The translations under genes and the position numbers were made by a program. Positions 6,215 through 6,235 of a stretch of DNA of 6,235 nucleotides are shown here, one piece after another. Origin of the DNA: Clostridia bacterium (lineage in GTDB: Bacteria; Bacillota; Clostridia; Oscillospirales; CAG-272); NCBI GenBank assembly GCA_900768535.1, contig CAAGDE010000002.1, forward strand, positions 1-6,235, read 5' to 3'. Every line of letters starts with the position of its first letter. Position 1 is the stretch's first letter. The notes below the pieces were generated by a model that did no database searches, was not told where the DNA came from, and saw nothing but the letters and a program-made list of their open reading frames with translations.

Positions 6215-6235
6215 TTCTCCGGGCGGTCGGGCAGG

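Larger units (their letters stand above)
1..6235. mobile_element. Interior fragment of a Tn1549-like integrative and conjugative element (ends not seen)
   Basis: The assignment is an inference from gene content. A giant SNF2-type helicase protein, a DpnD/PcfM-family small protein and a DUF3991/TOPRIM protein, all on one strand and in this order, are characteristic of conjugative elements of gut Bacillota. No integrase, excisionase, relaxase, coupling protein, oriT or terminal repeat is visible, so the element's limits and activity cannot be judged. A plasmid with a related transfer region is the main alternative. Confidence 0.6.

Noticed and set aside
1..6235. CRISPR array, tRNA, rRNA or insertion sequence
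   Set aside because: No regularly spaced repeats, cloverleaf-like segment, transposase motif or terminal inverted repeat pair was seen on reading both strands.

Overview
This window looks like an interior piece of an integrative and conjugative element of the Tn1549/CTn type found in gut Bacillota (Clostridia and relatives). Three things support this. The window opens inside the giant SNF2-type helicase protein typical of these elements. It later carries a DpnD/PcfM-family small protein directly followed by a DUF3991/TOPRIM primase-like protein. Strong AGGAGG-type ribosome binding sites and a perfect sigma-A promoter fit a Gram-positive-type host. No integrase, relaxase, type IV secretion gene or element end is visible, so the element assignment rests on gene families and their order. 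All genes are on the + strand.

Layout: 1-3393 is the C-terminal 1130 residues of the helicase protein; its start lies outside the window. 3394-3485 is a regulatory gap with a T-rich stretch, a consensus promoter whose spacer contains a small palindrome, and three copies of an ATCGGT-type site. 3486-3926 and 3940-4854 form a tight two-gene operon: an XRE-family DNA-binding protein with an unusual C-terminal extension, then a short HipA-like kinase. 4874-4903 is a clear intrinsic terminator ending that operon. 4928-5134 (DpnD/PcfM family) and 5149-6114 (DUF3991/TOPRIM) resume the conjugative backbone. 6104-6178 is a 24-codon ORF with a good ribosome binding site that runs into a strong terminator hairpin at 6178-6214.

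How it fits together: the helicase and the TOPRIM protein probably act on element DNA during transfer or replication. The XRE-kinase pair has its own promoter, its own terminator and lower GC than its neighbours (sampled 60-base lines: 45% and 38% against 57% and 68%). It therefore looks like a cargo module placed between backbone genes, most simply a HipBA-related toxin-antitoxin or stabilisation system. Its unusual points are a kinase without the N-terminal subdomain of classical HipA, a regulator with about 80 extra residues, and a Cys where HipA has its inhibitory autophosphorylated Ser. This operon is the best candidate here for an under-described system.
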